From Symsagittifera roscoffensis (Eukaryota > Xenacoelomorpha > Acoela > Convolutidae): a stretch of DNA of 64,000 nucleotides. The notes beneath the pieces were generated by a model. It made no database searches. It worked only from the letters and a program-made list of their open reading frames with translations, and was not told the origin of the DNA. The stretch covers positions 38,837,076 to 38,901,075 of the forward strand of contig NC_087069.1 in the NCBI RefSeq assembly GCF_963678635.1, in the 5' to 3' direction. Shown here one piece after another: positions 22,550-33,476 of the stretch. The position numbers were made by a program, and so were the translations under genes. The stretch's first letter is position 1. Every line of letters starts with the position of its first letter.

Positions 22550-24005
22550 TAATAGCGATGAATTAGCAAAAGAGATGATAAAAAGCCGCATAGCTATGAA
22601 GCGGCGACAAAATTTACAAATCAATTTTTTAAGACCGGTTGAAATGGCTGAAGTTAATGAGAATTTACAAAACTCAAAATCAAATATAGTACAGATTGTT
22701 TCAATTTGAATGATCTTTTCTTGAAATTGATAGTAAACAAAATTCCACCAGTGCTGAAAGAATTACTCAAAAAGTGTTTTAAAAAGGGCGATTTCCCAGT
22801 ATGATTAAAACTGCATAATGAAGTGTGCATAAGAATCTGTAAAAGGACAGATCCTAACAGAAACCCCGAAAACTACAGACCAATTTCCTTACTTATCACA
22901 TTGGGTAAAAATTTTGACAAAACTAATTCACAAGAGAATAAACGGCTTTTACCAGAATCAAAAAATTACACAATTGGCTTCCAAATATTTTCGACACAGT
23001 TGATCATATCCAACGTCTAGAAAAATGTTACTGTTTTCGATTCCGTGGTCCCATTTTCGACTTTTTGGCATCTTACATTGACACGGTTTACATATCTTGA
23101 TGAACGTAAATCATCACTGAACAAAGTTTCTTTGAAATGCTGCAGGGCTCAGTCTTAGGTCCACTTTTTCATTATCTTCATAATTGATTTATCATTAAAA
23201 AAACGCATTTTCATCTTTATGCTGACTATACTGCAGTTTTAAATTGAGCAATAAACGATTCATTAAGCTAAAGAGCAGGAAATAACACTAACTGAACTAG
23301 CGTTGGTTGAAAAAAAAAACACTCTCACCCTCAATACCGATAAAACCCAAACAATGAAATTCAAAAAATCAAAACAGACAGTTTTTATCGATGCGCGAAT
23401 GAAAATTATAATAATATTGAAAACAGAAAACTTTTTGAGTGCTTTGGTATAACAAAAGACAATAATTTAAATTTTGTTAATCAAATTTCTATTTTCAGGA
23501 AAAAATTAAAATCATTTTGCAGTTTTTTATATCGAGTAAAGTTTTAAAATTTTGTATATAAAGCGCATCTGCTACCTATCATTTGATATGGAGTTCTAAG
23601 TTGTGGTACTTCTCTAAAAGAGTAATGGAACAATTAGATATTGACCTCTAAAGACTTTGCAGATTGATTCTCTTTAAGCGTTGATTGGACACAAAAAATA
23701 TTATATTAGCGCAGGAAACACACAAAATGTACATACTACTGAATTTCACATTCATGGAATTGATGGAGACCTAACTAAAATACATATACAAAGAAGAAAC
23801 TCGAAAAATTTAAGGACTGGTGCAAATTTTCAGCCAAAAATTCATTGCTTTTAAAAGTAATGCTCAGTTGTATCTTTAACTACGGAATAATATGTGGTGA
23901 GTTTATCCAGAAGATGTCCAAAACAGCCACATTTCTTAATAACTTCATTTTGAACAATGAAAGTATACTGATAAAAAATTACAGCTACAAAATTTAAAAA
24001 ACAAC
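22550..24005 (+). pseudogene. Degenerate non-LTR retrotransposon (LINE) reverse transcriptase
   Basis: Frames on the plus strand read ENYRPISLL at 22867-22893, a hallmark of LINE reverse transcriptases (Jockey/CR1-like group). Upstream is KIPPVLKELLKKCF-like sequence. Downstream are a GSVLGPLF-like block near 23145-23168 and an ADYTAV-like remnant of the catalytic YADD box near 23218-23238. LNTDKTQTMKF-like sequence lies near 23330. Stops and frameshifts throughout show that it is dead. It lies opposite to the host gene, in intron 1. Confidence 0.75.
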
Positions 24006-24191
24006 TCAACAGGTTTCTTCTTTTAGTGTTTCTTCTTCTTTTTTTCTTTTTTTTTGTAGGAAGCTCGTAGCTATTTCATTTTTTGCGTTCTTGTCGATAA
24101 TGGTGGAAATCGGAGTTAGGTTACTAAGAAAATTTTTTTAATTTTTCCGCTCAGAGATTTCTAAAGAGAAGGTCTCATGACAATCTCTCAG

Positions 24192-24602
24192 GGCTCTTTT
24201 CCAGTCCATTCCTTTTTTTTTCTGATATTCAATTAAAAAAAGTCTATTTAGAATTAAGTTTTTATGCCGAAAACTGCATTAAAACTTTTCAGCGTGAACA
24301 AATTTTCTCAACAATTATATTATGCAAAATGTCGTGTGAACATCGTTCAAATTCTTCGTAAAATATCAAGACAAAGCTGTTCAAAAATTCATCACACGGC
24401 ATTTTGCATGTTTTAATTTATGTGAAAACTTGCTCACCTGTTCACGTTTCAATGCAGTTTTTAACAGGAAAACTAATTTTAAATAAATTTTCCTTGAATG
24501 AATTTCAGAAAAAAATCAAATGGAGGAAACTGGAAAAAAGCCCATTTTTTGAACAGCTTTATTTTGCTATTTTACGAGGGGTCGGTAAACTGGAAAAGAG
24601 CA
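24192..24602. mobile_element. MITE with GGCTCTTTTCCAG ends, copy 1
   Basis: The left end is GGCTCTTTTCCAG and the right end CTGGAAAAGAGC plus one changed base. It is flanked by the 8-bp repeat TCTCTCAG (24184-24191 and 24603-24610). A second inner CTGGAAAAAAGCC is at about 24529. It is 411 bp and non-coding. An 8-bp duplication fits hAT, P or Merlin superfamilies. The ends alone do not decide. Confidence 0.75.
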
Positions 24603-24750
24603 TCTCTCAGGCTAATGTTTATTGGTTGTTAATTTCATTTTTTGCGTTCTAGTCGATACCGGTGAAAATCGTGGTTAGGTTACTAAGAAAACTTTTTTAG
24701 TTTTTCCGCTCAGAGATTTCTAAAAAGAAGGTCTCATGGCAATCTCTCAG

Positions 24751-25163
24751 GGCTCTTTTCCAGTCCCTTTCCTTAATTTTTTCTGATATTCAATGAGTGA
24801 AAGTCTGTTTAAAATTGGTTTTTATGTCGAAAACTGCATTAAAACGTTTCAGCGTAAACAAATTTTCTCAACATTTTTAAAATGCAAAATGTGGTGTGAA
24901 CATCGTTAAAATCCTTCGTAAAATATCGAGACAAAGCTGTTCAAAAATTGATCTTACGGCATTTTGCATGTTGTTATTTATGTGAAAACTTTCTCACCTT
25001 TTCGCGTTTCAATGCAGTTTTTAACATGAAAACTAACTTTCAATAGTTTTTCCTTGAATGATTTCAGAAAAAAAAAACGAAGGGGGGAAACTGGAAAAGA
25101 GCCCAATTTTTCAACAGCTTTATTTTGCTATTTTGCTAGGGGGTTTTGAACTGGAAAAGAGCC
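24751..25163. mobile_element. MITE with GGCTCTTTTCCAG ends, copy 2
   Basis: The paralogue of copy 1 in the second duplication unit: 413 bp, perfect ends GGCTC...GAGCC, TSD TCTCTCAG (24743-24750 and 25164-25171). Confidence 0.8.
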
Positions 25164-25256
25164 TCTCTCAGGCTAATGTTTAATGGTTGTAATTGCGGTT
25201 TTATAACAAGCACAACTGGTATACTAGCCTGAAAACATTTCATTACTATGATTTTT

Positions 25257-25469
25257 GGCTCTTTTCCAGTCCCCCCTTTCAAAATACCCAGTTTTATGTT
25301 TGTTTTACGTGTTATTACGGCTAATTGCGTGATGTTACGCTGTAAAGTATGAAGAAAAAATCTGTTCAGAATTGTCGATTTGTTCACCACGCCAAATTTC
25401 ATTGAATTATGACAACGTTAAATGACTTTTCAGTATTGAATTTGAAAGATGGGGAACTGGAAAAGAGCC
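25257..25469. mobile_element. MITE with GGCTCTTTTCCAG ends, independent insertion
   Basis: A shorter 213-bp member with the same ends but a different 8-bp repeat, TGATTTTT (25249-25256 and 25470-25477). This proves independent transposition of the family. Related TGGAAAAGAGC motifs at 25513 and 25845 are probably ends of decayed members. Confidence 0.85.
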
Positions 25470-25884
25470 TGATTTTTTTAGGCGCATTTTGTAATTCAGC
25501 AAACAAAAGAGTGAGCTGGAAAAGAGCCCATAAAGTTTATTTTTGTGAAGAGGACTTTGCCAGCCATGTCATTGAGTGAGAAAAAGGAAATATTAAAAAA
25601 AAGTAAAACGCCAAAATCGTTCTTGCACGTTAAGGCTCTTTCCTCGCTTTTTTACTCCCCCACATTTGAATTTCAGTTTTTTAAAACTAAATTGACGTTG
25701 TCACTATGTAAAGAAATTTTGCATGGTGAATAAAATAACTATTGTGAACAAATTTGTTCATCATAACTTTTTTGTAACATCACGCGTTCAGCCATAATAA
25801 CAGGTCAGACAATAAAAAATTTGAAAATTTGAAATTTGAATGAAAAGTGGAAAAGAGCTTAGGTTGATTTTGCTGCGAACTTAC

Positions 25885-26575
25885 CTGAGCCCTGCAACGT
25901 TTCACAGAACACCTTCGGCAGTGCCTGATAGCTATTACTCAAGCTAGCAGGCCGATCAATAGAAGTACCACTGGCTCGGCCTGTCATCTGAATTAACGTC
26001 TCATTCTGCAAAGTAGCCATTGGAACTGCTGGACTTGCGGGTGTCAAGTCGGACTTCTGGGTGCTTGTCTGATACCCTGACTCTTGGGATCCTGACGTCC
26101 TTGAAGGGGTTCGAACAAAAGATTTCGAGGACATTTTTTGAGGAGTTTGAGTCCTCGAGGCTTCTCTGGAATTTTGATTTCTGGATGGACCTCGAGATCC
26201 AAGATTCCTGAAGGAAATTCCTTTCGAATCTTGGCCTTTTGATAATCCCCGTGATTCAGTTTCAGGTTCCTTGACTCTTGAGCTGATTTCTTTTCGAAGT
26301 TCTCGTTTCCACGGAGGTCCAGAAGTTGAACTTGACGTTCCGGTTCCCGTTACATATGTATCCGAAGTTCCACTTGTTTCGGCTGTTCTGAACGTGTCGC
26401 AATTTCGATTTGTGACGACTTCCAATTCATATTCTGAGTTCGGATTTTCTCCTCGATTTTCGGAACCGCTGGAGTCCTCCGGATCTCCCAAAATTTCTTC
26501 GTCATTTAGTGAGGGGGAGCCTGGAACTGGAGGCAAGTTTTTTCTGTTTGGAATAAATCTGTGTTTTGGTCCCAT
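25885..26575 (-). CDS. Exon 1 of a large multi-exon gene, Ser/Arg-rich disordered protein
   Basis: The ATG at 26575 starts 230 codons plus one base, ending at a perfect donor (GGCTCAG|GTAAGT). Reading on past the donor gives only nine more codons before a stop. The N-terminus is basic (MGPKHRFIPNRKNLPPVPG). It is followed by an acidic Ser/Glu stretch and then a long Ser/Arg/Gln/Thr-rich region with SR and RTPS motifs, so it is probably unstructured and phosphorylated. No signal peptide, membrane segment or known domain is seen. The exon chain 1 to 16 keeps codon phase throughout, which is the main support for the gene model. Function unknown. A cytoskeletal or adaptor scaffold is a guess from composition only. 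Upstream non-coding exons may exist. Confidence 0.8.
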
Positions 26576-27571
26576 AGTGACAATTTATAGCTGACAAATA
26601 CGAGATTATGTTCAAAATTGATTGGAGCAAAATAAAATTAAACAAAAAATTACAAAGCAGAAATTCAGAATTCTGAAGCAATGACCCACGCCTTCAAACC
26701 ATAGCTTCTCAATTCTGCAGTTTTTAAACAATTTTGTTTAAGTCGCCACTGAACACAAAAAACAAAGTAATCAAATTAATAATCAATTGTTCCTAATTCA
26801 TAAAAAGATAAACTAAGATAGTCATAATTAAAATGCGTAAAAGCGTTACCCAATCAATCAGTATGAAAACAAAAAATGAACACGTGCGTTTGTTAAAAAC
26901 TCTTGATATTAATCCTATTTATCATTCGGCTAATTGAAGGTATCTTGGCTCCTAACAACCCCACCTCCTCCCCCACCACCACCACCTCACACGGGCATCA
27001 AATTTATGGTCTTACGAGTGGTTTTACAAGGTTGATTATGAAGACCAAAAATGTTTGCGATGGCCTAATTAGTCTGCATGTCAATTTTCATGACAATCGG
27101 ACTATGTGAACGAAAATTTTAATTGTAAAACTTTGCAGGTGGAGGAAGAGGAAGAAGAGCCGGTATCTTAAGCCTTCGCTTTTTTCATTATACTACATTC
27201 GATTTTGAGTTTCTCGAGTGCATAAATTAGTTAATTTTATCCATAATTGGGTCTGAAACATGACCTGTCAAAGAACTGGTTACCCCATAAACTACATGCT
27301 TGATATGGCTCTTGCCTCTTTTCCACTCCCCTCCCTCTCATTCGATTTTCAGTGTCAAACAACTAATTTCAAATTGCCATAAGTAAAATGATTACAATGA
27401 AATTTTGCATGGCGAACAGATTGACTCTTGTGAACAACACGTTTGTTCTTCATACCTTACATCTTCAAATAAAGCATTCAGTCCATAATATCACTCAAAA
27501 TAACTGAAAAGAAGAAAAAGTTGAAGTATCGGAGGGGGGAGGAGTTGGATAAAGATCTTCAACGAAGAAAC
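26576..27571. other. Upstream flank of the large gene
   Basis: It contains the 5' side of the gene and an R2 copy (26963-27130). A stretch at about 27309-27558 resembles a decayed GGCTCTTTTCCAG MITE (GCCTCTTTTCCACTCCCC to GGGAGGAGTTGG). No promoter motif is clear enough to call. Confidence 0.4.
26963..27130 (+). repeat. R2 dispersed repeat, copy 3
   Basis: CACCTCACACGGGCATCAAA and the ATGGT..ACGAGTGGTTTTACA block match the R2 copies at 15845 and 21555. Confidence 0.5.
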
Positions 27572-28005
27572 GGGTCTTATGCGCTAAACGGCCCAAAATC
27601 ATCATTTGTACATCTCTTGAACTGAAATCTTTGTGGTTGAATTTGATTGATTAATTAGTTCCAATCAAGTTCCATCGACATTTTCTGCCATTTCAAATGA
27701 AATAATTCTGCCGTTTCAAGCAGATAAAATTATTAGCCGAATTATTAAATAGATTCTTTTTGTCGAGCCATTTTATTAAGTTTTCCTTGTCTGGGCAAGG
27801 AACTCAAAATTAATGTGATTATTTTACAAAGTTCCATCTTTTCGGAAATTTCGGCTAAAATTTTTATCTGCTGGAAAGTTTGATCGGAATGCCTGACCGT
27901 CTACTTAAATTTGATTGGCTAAAATTACCCAATCAAATTTGATTGCATAATTTCCAGCTTACGATTTAACAAATTTGATTTTGGGCCGTTTAGTGCATAA
28001 GACCC
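27572..28005. mobile_element. MITE with about 30-bp terminal inverted repeats, 8-bp TSD
   Basis: The left end GGGTCTTATGCGCTAAACGG and the right end, read in reverse, agree over about 30 bp with one mismatch. The 8-bp repeat GAAGAAAC flanks it (27564-27571 and 28006-28013). It is 434 bp, non-coding, and AT-rich inside with several AATCAAATTTGATT-type palindromes. It looks like a non-autonomous hAT-type element. Confidence 0.85.
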
Positions 28006-28013
28006 GAAGAAAC

Positions 28014-28796
28014 TCCTCTGACGTCTAAATTGTTTTTGTTTTGGTATTTTTTTCTAATTAGCTTGAACTGATCTTTGTCGTCGCTTAATTGTAATAGATA
28101 TCCCGGGGTAACTACTTGTTAGGCTGAACAGCCTGTTCTAGCTACCCTGATGCAGTGAATGATTTGCATATTGTACTTTCTTCACTGTTTCGAATAAACG
28201 TTTTAATTTTGCATGAAATTGTCGTTTTGTTCATTATTCCGACCGAGATTTTTTTTCCATTTCCCCCACCATTCGAATTTTCATGTTTCAATTTTTACGT
28301 GATTTTTTAGCTAAACGCGTGATACTACAATGAAAGGTTTGAAAAACAAATTTGCTCACAATCGTTAGTTTGGAAAAGAGCCTAACTGCATTACAAGAGC
28401 GTTAAAAAGTATCTTTTGATAAATGATATTGGAAGGGGGGTGAAAAAGAGTCGCGTGGAACTATGGCAAAAAGTTTGTTTCTTTTTTTTCCTCTTCTGAC
28501 TACCTCAAAGAAGTTAGAGGGTCAAATGTGGCATTAATTTAAAGCACGCTCAGCCGGGAATCTGATTCCAAAACAACTTACAAATTTTGTTTAATTGTTT
28601 CTAATTTTTATGCTTATTTCGAAAACTTTGATTAAAGGCTGGCCTCCTTATGACTTTTTTCTTCCAAATTAAACATATCTTACCCCTTTTTTATTTCAAA
28701 TCATTTGTTAAGATTATGTCTGTTTTTGGTCTTTTTTTTCAACAATCAGTATTTGGATCAATTTATCCTGCATGCACAGCAGACAGCTATTTTAGC
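28014..28796. other. Gene-less stretch
   Basis: AT-rich unique DNA. A TGGAAAAGAGCC motif near 28375 may be the end of a decayed MITE. Nothing else is seen. Confidence 0.35.
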
Positions 28797-29128
28797 TGTT
28801 CCAACGGTTGAAGAAAGTGACGAAATAATGGTGCTAGGGATTGGGTTGTTTAGCGATATATTTCGTGCTGTTAACGCGTAAGCAGCGATTAAATCCAACT
28901 CAGAAACCTTTCCGAAACAACTTCAGGCATCGTATTTGGTCTGTTTTTTTTTGTTTTATACTTAACAAAACGCTTTATAAAATTTTTTCCGAAAAAAAAC
29001 AATTTTCAAAAATTTTTAGGTTTTTGAAAAGTCATTACTTTTTCTGATGCATTATCTACCCCCCATTCACCTGAAAAAGCAGTCGCAACATTCATGGTGT
29101 CGCCGTGATACGAGTAGTCTAGATGATA
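28797..29128 (-). repeat. R1 dispersed repeat, diverged and shortened copy E
   Basis: In reverse it matches R1 ends and the central block (CGATATATTTCGTGCTGTTAAC, CCCCATTCACCTGAAAAAGC, GCCGTGATACGAGTAGTCT) with many changes and an internal loss. Confidence 0.6.
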
Positions 29129-29310
29129 CTTGAAATTCATTTAACGCTTACCTAAAACTATAGTTCTTGTATTGTCAAGTAGGGGAATGTGTAGCGAAAC
29201 AAAAATTAAGGTTTCAATTTATAAATTTCTTAGTTTCAATTTTAGCTAATGATTATGTCTGCGTTGGTTAGTCTCAAACTTGAATTGTTGTTTGTTGTTC
29301 ATAGTGTTAT

Positions 29311-29570
29311 ATATCACAGTCGCGGAAAGTCCTAAAATCCTTTTTTTTTGTAGTGGAAACTTGCTTGTTTTGGGTCGTGATGGTCGCAACATTCCAATTT
29401 TGATTCGGAACAGTCGCAACATACCTTTTTTGGGTCCGCAAAGCCGCGATATGTGTTTTGTCGCGGATTTTTTTCGGCAGCACAAAATCGCAGCAAACTT
29501 ATTTGAGTCGCAATGGCCGTAATATACTTATTTTGTCTCGCAATGGTCACACTATGCCCATTATTTCTTC
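29311..29570. repeat. Degenerate tandem array of GTCGCGA-GTCGCAACATA
   Basis: About seven units of roughly 35 bp contain GTCG-Y-GATGGTCGCAACAT, usually after TTTTTGG. The architecture matches the array at 10865-11190. Confidence 0.65.
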
Positions 29571-29775
29571 ACAGTGACGGTAATTTAATTACCAATTTCT
29601 GCCCAAGTAGGACCAAACAACCACAAAATACAAATGATTTTTGGAAGTTTTTTTTGCTTAAATAGCCTTTGCTTAGCTTATTTATCTAATTCAAGACGCG
29701 TCACAAATTTTTACAGTTACTTTTCAACAATTTTATAGGCAAATTAAATTAGCTGTTGAGCTGAATAACATTTTT

Positions 29776-30660
29776 CCAGTTTTTTTGATAATAAAAAAAT
29801 CTTCAGGTTCAAGATCGTAATTTTTTCTTTAAAAAAATTCAAAACAACCCAAAAAATCGATTTAACATCGCTGAATAGTCGCTGATTCATAAATTCAAAC
29901 ACAGTAAAAATTCTACTCTTCATCGCTGGATCAACGTGGAATCAATTCTAACTCAGCTGTATTATTGCTAAATCATTGCTGAGTCAGCGTTAAAAATAAT
30001 TTTACGTTTTTTTAATCTGTATCTTCGATGAGTCAGCAATAATACCTTTAGTGAAAAAAATAGGAAAGCCAAAAACAGATGACTAGCATTCATGAACAAA
30101 TATTTGAATCCCTGTGAAATATGAAGATTGATATCAAACTATTTTGGCTAAAAACGCAAGATAGAGCAGGTGTCTGTCTCAGATTTGTTCACCTAATTTG
30201 TGCAATCAAACTGTTTCATTTCTCTGAGACTGTATTGAGTAGAATTTGCTATTTCTGTATTGGGTTTTGTAAAAAAAAACTAATAAACAAAAGGATTTTG
30301 TTGACTCTGAGTTTCGGTCTCAATTTGCTGTCAATTAACTTATAAGAATTTGAACTGATAATTGGATAAAAAACTTCAAAGTTTTTGAACTTACAATTTG
30401 TTTTTTTTTGTGTGTGTGTGAATTTTGTTGAGAACTAAAGAACTGGTATGTATTTCAGTTGACACTGAGCTTTGTTTTGAAGCTCGAAAAAAATAAAAAC
30501 TACCTCTTCTTCTAAACACGGAAAGTTTTTGAGGTTTTTCATTTAAAAAAATGGCAAGGAATAGGCATTTTTCAACTCAATTTTTTGGTTTCTAGGTATT
30601 AAATTATGTAGAGTACTCATACATGTGTTTAGAAAATAATCAATATACCTTCAAAATCTG
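29776..30660 (+). repeat. Old diverged copy of the start of the FoxB duplication unit
   Basis: Ordered blocks match 30680-31460: TCTTCAGGTTCAAGAT, ACATCGCTGAAT, GCTGATTCA, AGATAGAGCAGGTGTCT, CACTCAAACTG-like and CATAAGAATTTG. Identity is clearly lower than between the two FoxB units, so this is an earlier tandem duplication. Confidence 0.6.
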
Positions 30661-33061
30661 ACACCAAACACTTAAACAATTTTCCGGTTTTTTTTAAAAA
30701 GAAACTTTCCTTCAGGTTCAAGATTGCACTTTTTCCTGAAAAAAACACTCAAAGTATCGACGCCATTCGTAACCCAAAAGATCAATTCAACGTCGCTAAA
30801 TCATAGCTGATTCAGCACTGCTATTAAGTTTACTTTTCTCCACTGGATCATTGTTGAATGCTGATTCAGCGCTAATGTAAATTATAGGTATCTTTCTTCT
30901 ATATCGTTGGTGAGTCAGGTATAATATATCGCAATAAAGTTTTTCTTCAAAGTAGCAATGAATCAGCAATGAGAGTTGATGTACGTTCACTCCGGGAGTA
31001 ATACAAGACGTTTCAAACGATCAGAGGGTCGATGGTCTCAGTGCCTACAGACAAAAAAGTAGGTTCCTCCCATCAGATAAATTGGTGGCTTAATAAATAG
31101 CAAAAGCGGTTCATCAATGGCAGCAAAAAAGGGGACTTTTAAAAGGTAGAGCAAACTTAGTGGAAAAAAGGGGAGCCATAAACAATCATCTAGTGGTCAT
31201 AAATGTATATCGTAGACACCTGCGAAATATGAAGGTTGATACCGCTCTTTTTGCAAAAAACGAAAGATAGAGCAGATGTCTAACTCAGATTTATTCGCTT
31301 AATATGGGCACTCAAACTGCTTCATTTGTCGTAGCATTATGCGGAGTTGCGATTTTTGATTTGTATATAGCAAAATTTTGTAAATAAAATGAGTTTCTTG
31401 ACTTTGAGTTTTGCTCTTTTTTGCTGTGTTTAGCAACTATCACTCATAAGAATTTGTAACAGGTCAGTTGTTAAATGACTCCAAAATAAATTTAATTGTA
31501 CATTTCTTATGTTTTATGTTGAGGAAAAAAAAAACAAATGGCATGCATTTCAGTTCGGCCACTAAAGTCTATTTTATATTCCAAAGCAAGCTAAAGATCA
31601 TCTCTTCTAAAATAAAAGAAATTTTTGAGGTTTTCCGTCAAAAAAATTATGCTTTTTTAAACTCAATTTTTTGAACTCTACAAAAATATTTGCTTAGATT
31701 ACTCAAACATGTGGCTAAGAAAACGATCCAATTACGTTCTAAAGCTGACATAAAAAAAAATAAGTTTAACTTTGTGCCAACGTAAAACAAGATGGCTCAC
31801 GCACTAAGTAAAATGAGTTGATAATCAACTTTGCAACTTTTGTGGTCTGGCTCCATGAAATTTAAAATTGATTAGTTTAGTCGAAAAATGAATTAAATTT
31901 TGCTGTTTTTTAGGTAAGTAAATCAATTTTTAATCAATTATAATGAAATAATCGTGATCCAAGCCATTTTTTCTACAATCAGTTTTTTCAATTTTTTTTT
32001 GAAATAAAATAGTTAATTTTTCAATTTTCATCACTTTTTTATCTTTTTTTCATTTAGGTTGCTTGTAATTTAGGTATTTCAGAAATTTAGTTTCATTGAT
32101 ACAAATATTCTGTTTATTGATACAAAATATTTGAAACCATTTGAAATATGAAAAAAATGAAAATTAAAAAAATAGTTTTGTTCATCTTTTATCCATTAAA
32201 TTGTGGTCATGATGCAATTTGTTCTGTTTTTTTTTAATATTCTTTTCAACTTATTGTTTTATATTGATGATTTGTGTGGCTTAGTTACTTTGACTTATCG
32301 CGGGTGCCTTCCAACTAATATGAAGAGATCGTTATGAAACTATTGTTTCGTGGTAAAATTATGACGTCAGATCAACCAAAATATGACAAGGCATCTCACG
32401 TTGAGACATAATCAGCTACACTATAATCAACTATATACCATTTATGTCTGTTTTGATAACATACTGGCAAATTATCCTATTCTAATCGATTTTAAGATAT
32501 TTTTAATCGATAGAAAAAATTACAATACATTTCAATTTCTTGAGAAAATTTAATATTATGTATTATAAATTGTTTAAACATCATTTTTTGGTTTGCTTAG
32601 TTAAATATTTAATAAAAGTACAATTAGAATTGAATTTAAATCGGTTGTTTTCTCTTATTAAGTGGGGGCTACAAGTAAACAAAAAAGGTCTGAAACAATT
32701 TTTTAGTCGGGAAAACAGTAGTGGATTATGGTAATGAGGGGAAGTGGTGAACAGGACGTCTCTCCCTCAAAAAATCAAACCCCTCATCAGCCAAAGTCAC
32801 CCTTCTACGACATTCATTTTCTACAATCAGTCCTAAAAAAATTAATTTGAAGTCGACGACACGCAGGAAGGAAAAAGTCAACTTTTTGGCCCAAACTTTT
32901 GAACAATAGCCGCCATTACGAGGCCAAACTGTGAATTTTGTGAATTTTGTGCAGTTTGGCATCGTAATGGCCCAAAAACGGCATTTTAAGGACTGTTTAC
33001 GAAAAAAAAACACTTTTTAAAAAACCTAGCGAAACTAAATCATGGCTAGAAAAGAAGGACC

Positions 33062-33066
33062 TTTTG
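33062..33066. repeat. Target-site duplication, left
   Basis: TTTTG, identical to 51931-51935. The empty site in unit B has one TTTTG at 57390-57394. Confidence 0.9.
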
Positions 33067-33476
33067 AGTTAGGACCGAGGTGTATAACTCATAGAGTAAT
33101 TTCGGATAGGGTACACCGTCTGCTCGTCACGCTATCTTATTTTCGGCCGGATAGATTCGTGCAACTTCTTAGTCTAATACCAATCCTAATCTTACTCTTA
33201 TACTATCTAGTCTCAGGTTGTTTAACTAGTCTCTGCTAGGCTCAATAGATCTAGGGTATACTGGTTTATTGCGGTTGCTGAAGTCTTCTTGGAGAGTCAA
33301 CTAATTTCTAAGTTAAATTCAAATCTCTCTGGTGCTGAAATTACAAGTAATTTCAGCACTTACAAATAAGTGGATTGTTAGTTAGATGGATCATGATTGG
33401 TTAATATTAAATACTTTACATTGGTAAAATATCTAATTTATCCAATCATAAAATGTAGTTTAGATCAGGTTCCACC
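33067..33476 (-). repeat. 3' LTR (in element orientation)
   Basis: 410 bp, about 99% identical to 51521-51930. Differences seen: one in CTTATACTATC, one in ATTAAATACT, and the last base. It includes a perfect hairpin at 33332-33359 and an AATAAA on the minus strand near 33265. The inner edge on the minus strand is AACCCGGATGGG, a weak polypurine tract. Confidence 0.95.
33332..33359. promoter_or_regulatory. Perfect hairpin in the LTR (same at 51786-51813)
   Basis: The arms GTGCTGAAATTAC and GTAATTTCAGCAC are exactly complementary (13 bp) with a 2-base loop. Both LTRs keep it unchanged. In transcripts it could act as an RNA stem-loop at an end of the genome, or in DNA as a protein-binding palindrome. 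The role is inferred. Confidence 0.7.

Larger units (their letters stand above)
24071..25188. repeat. 559-bp direct duplication carrying a MITE
   Basis: Unit 1 (about 24071-24629) and unit 2 (about 24630-25188) align along their length, with the same flanks (TTTCATTTTTTGCGTTCT, CGCTCAGAGATTTCTAAA) and the same MITE at the same site. They differ by many substitutions, so this duplication is older than the 1064-bp one. Confidence 0.75.
17795..25884 (-). other. Intron 1 (8.1 kb), mostly repeats
   Basis: It holds a 1064-bp tandem duplication (18747-20875), R3 and R2 copies, a degenerate LINE (22550-24005), a 559-bp duplication and three copies of one MITE family (24192-25469). The remaining stretches, including 17795-18746, are AT-rich with nothing recognised. 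Confidence 0.5.

Noticed and set aside
22491-23020. Short plus-strand ORFs as independent genes
   Set aside because: They are fragments of a decayed LINE reverse transcriptase.
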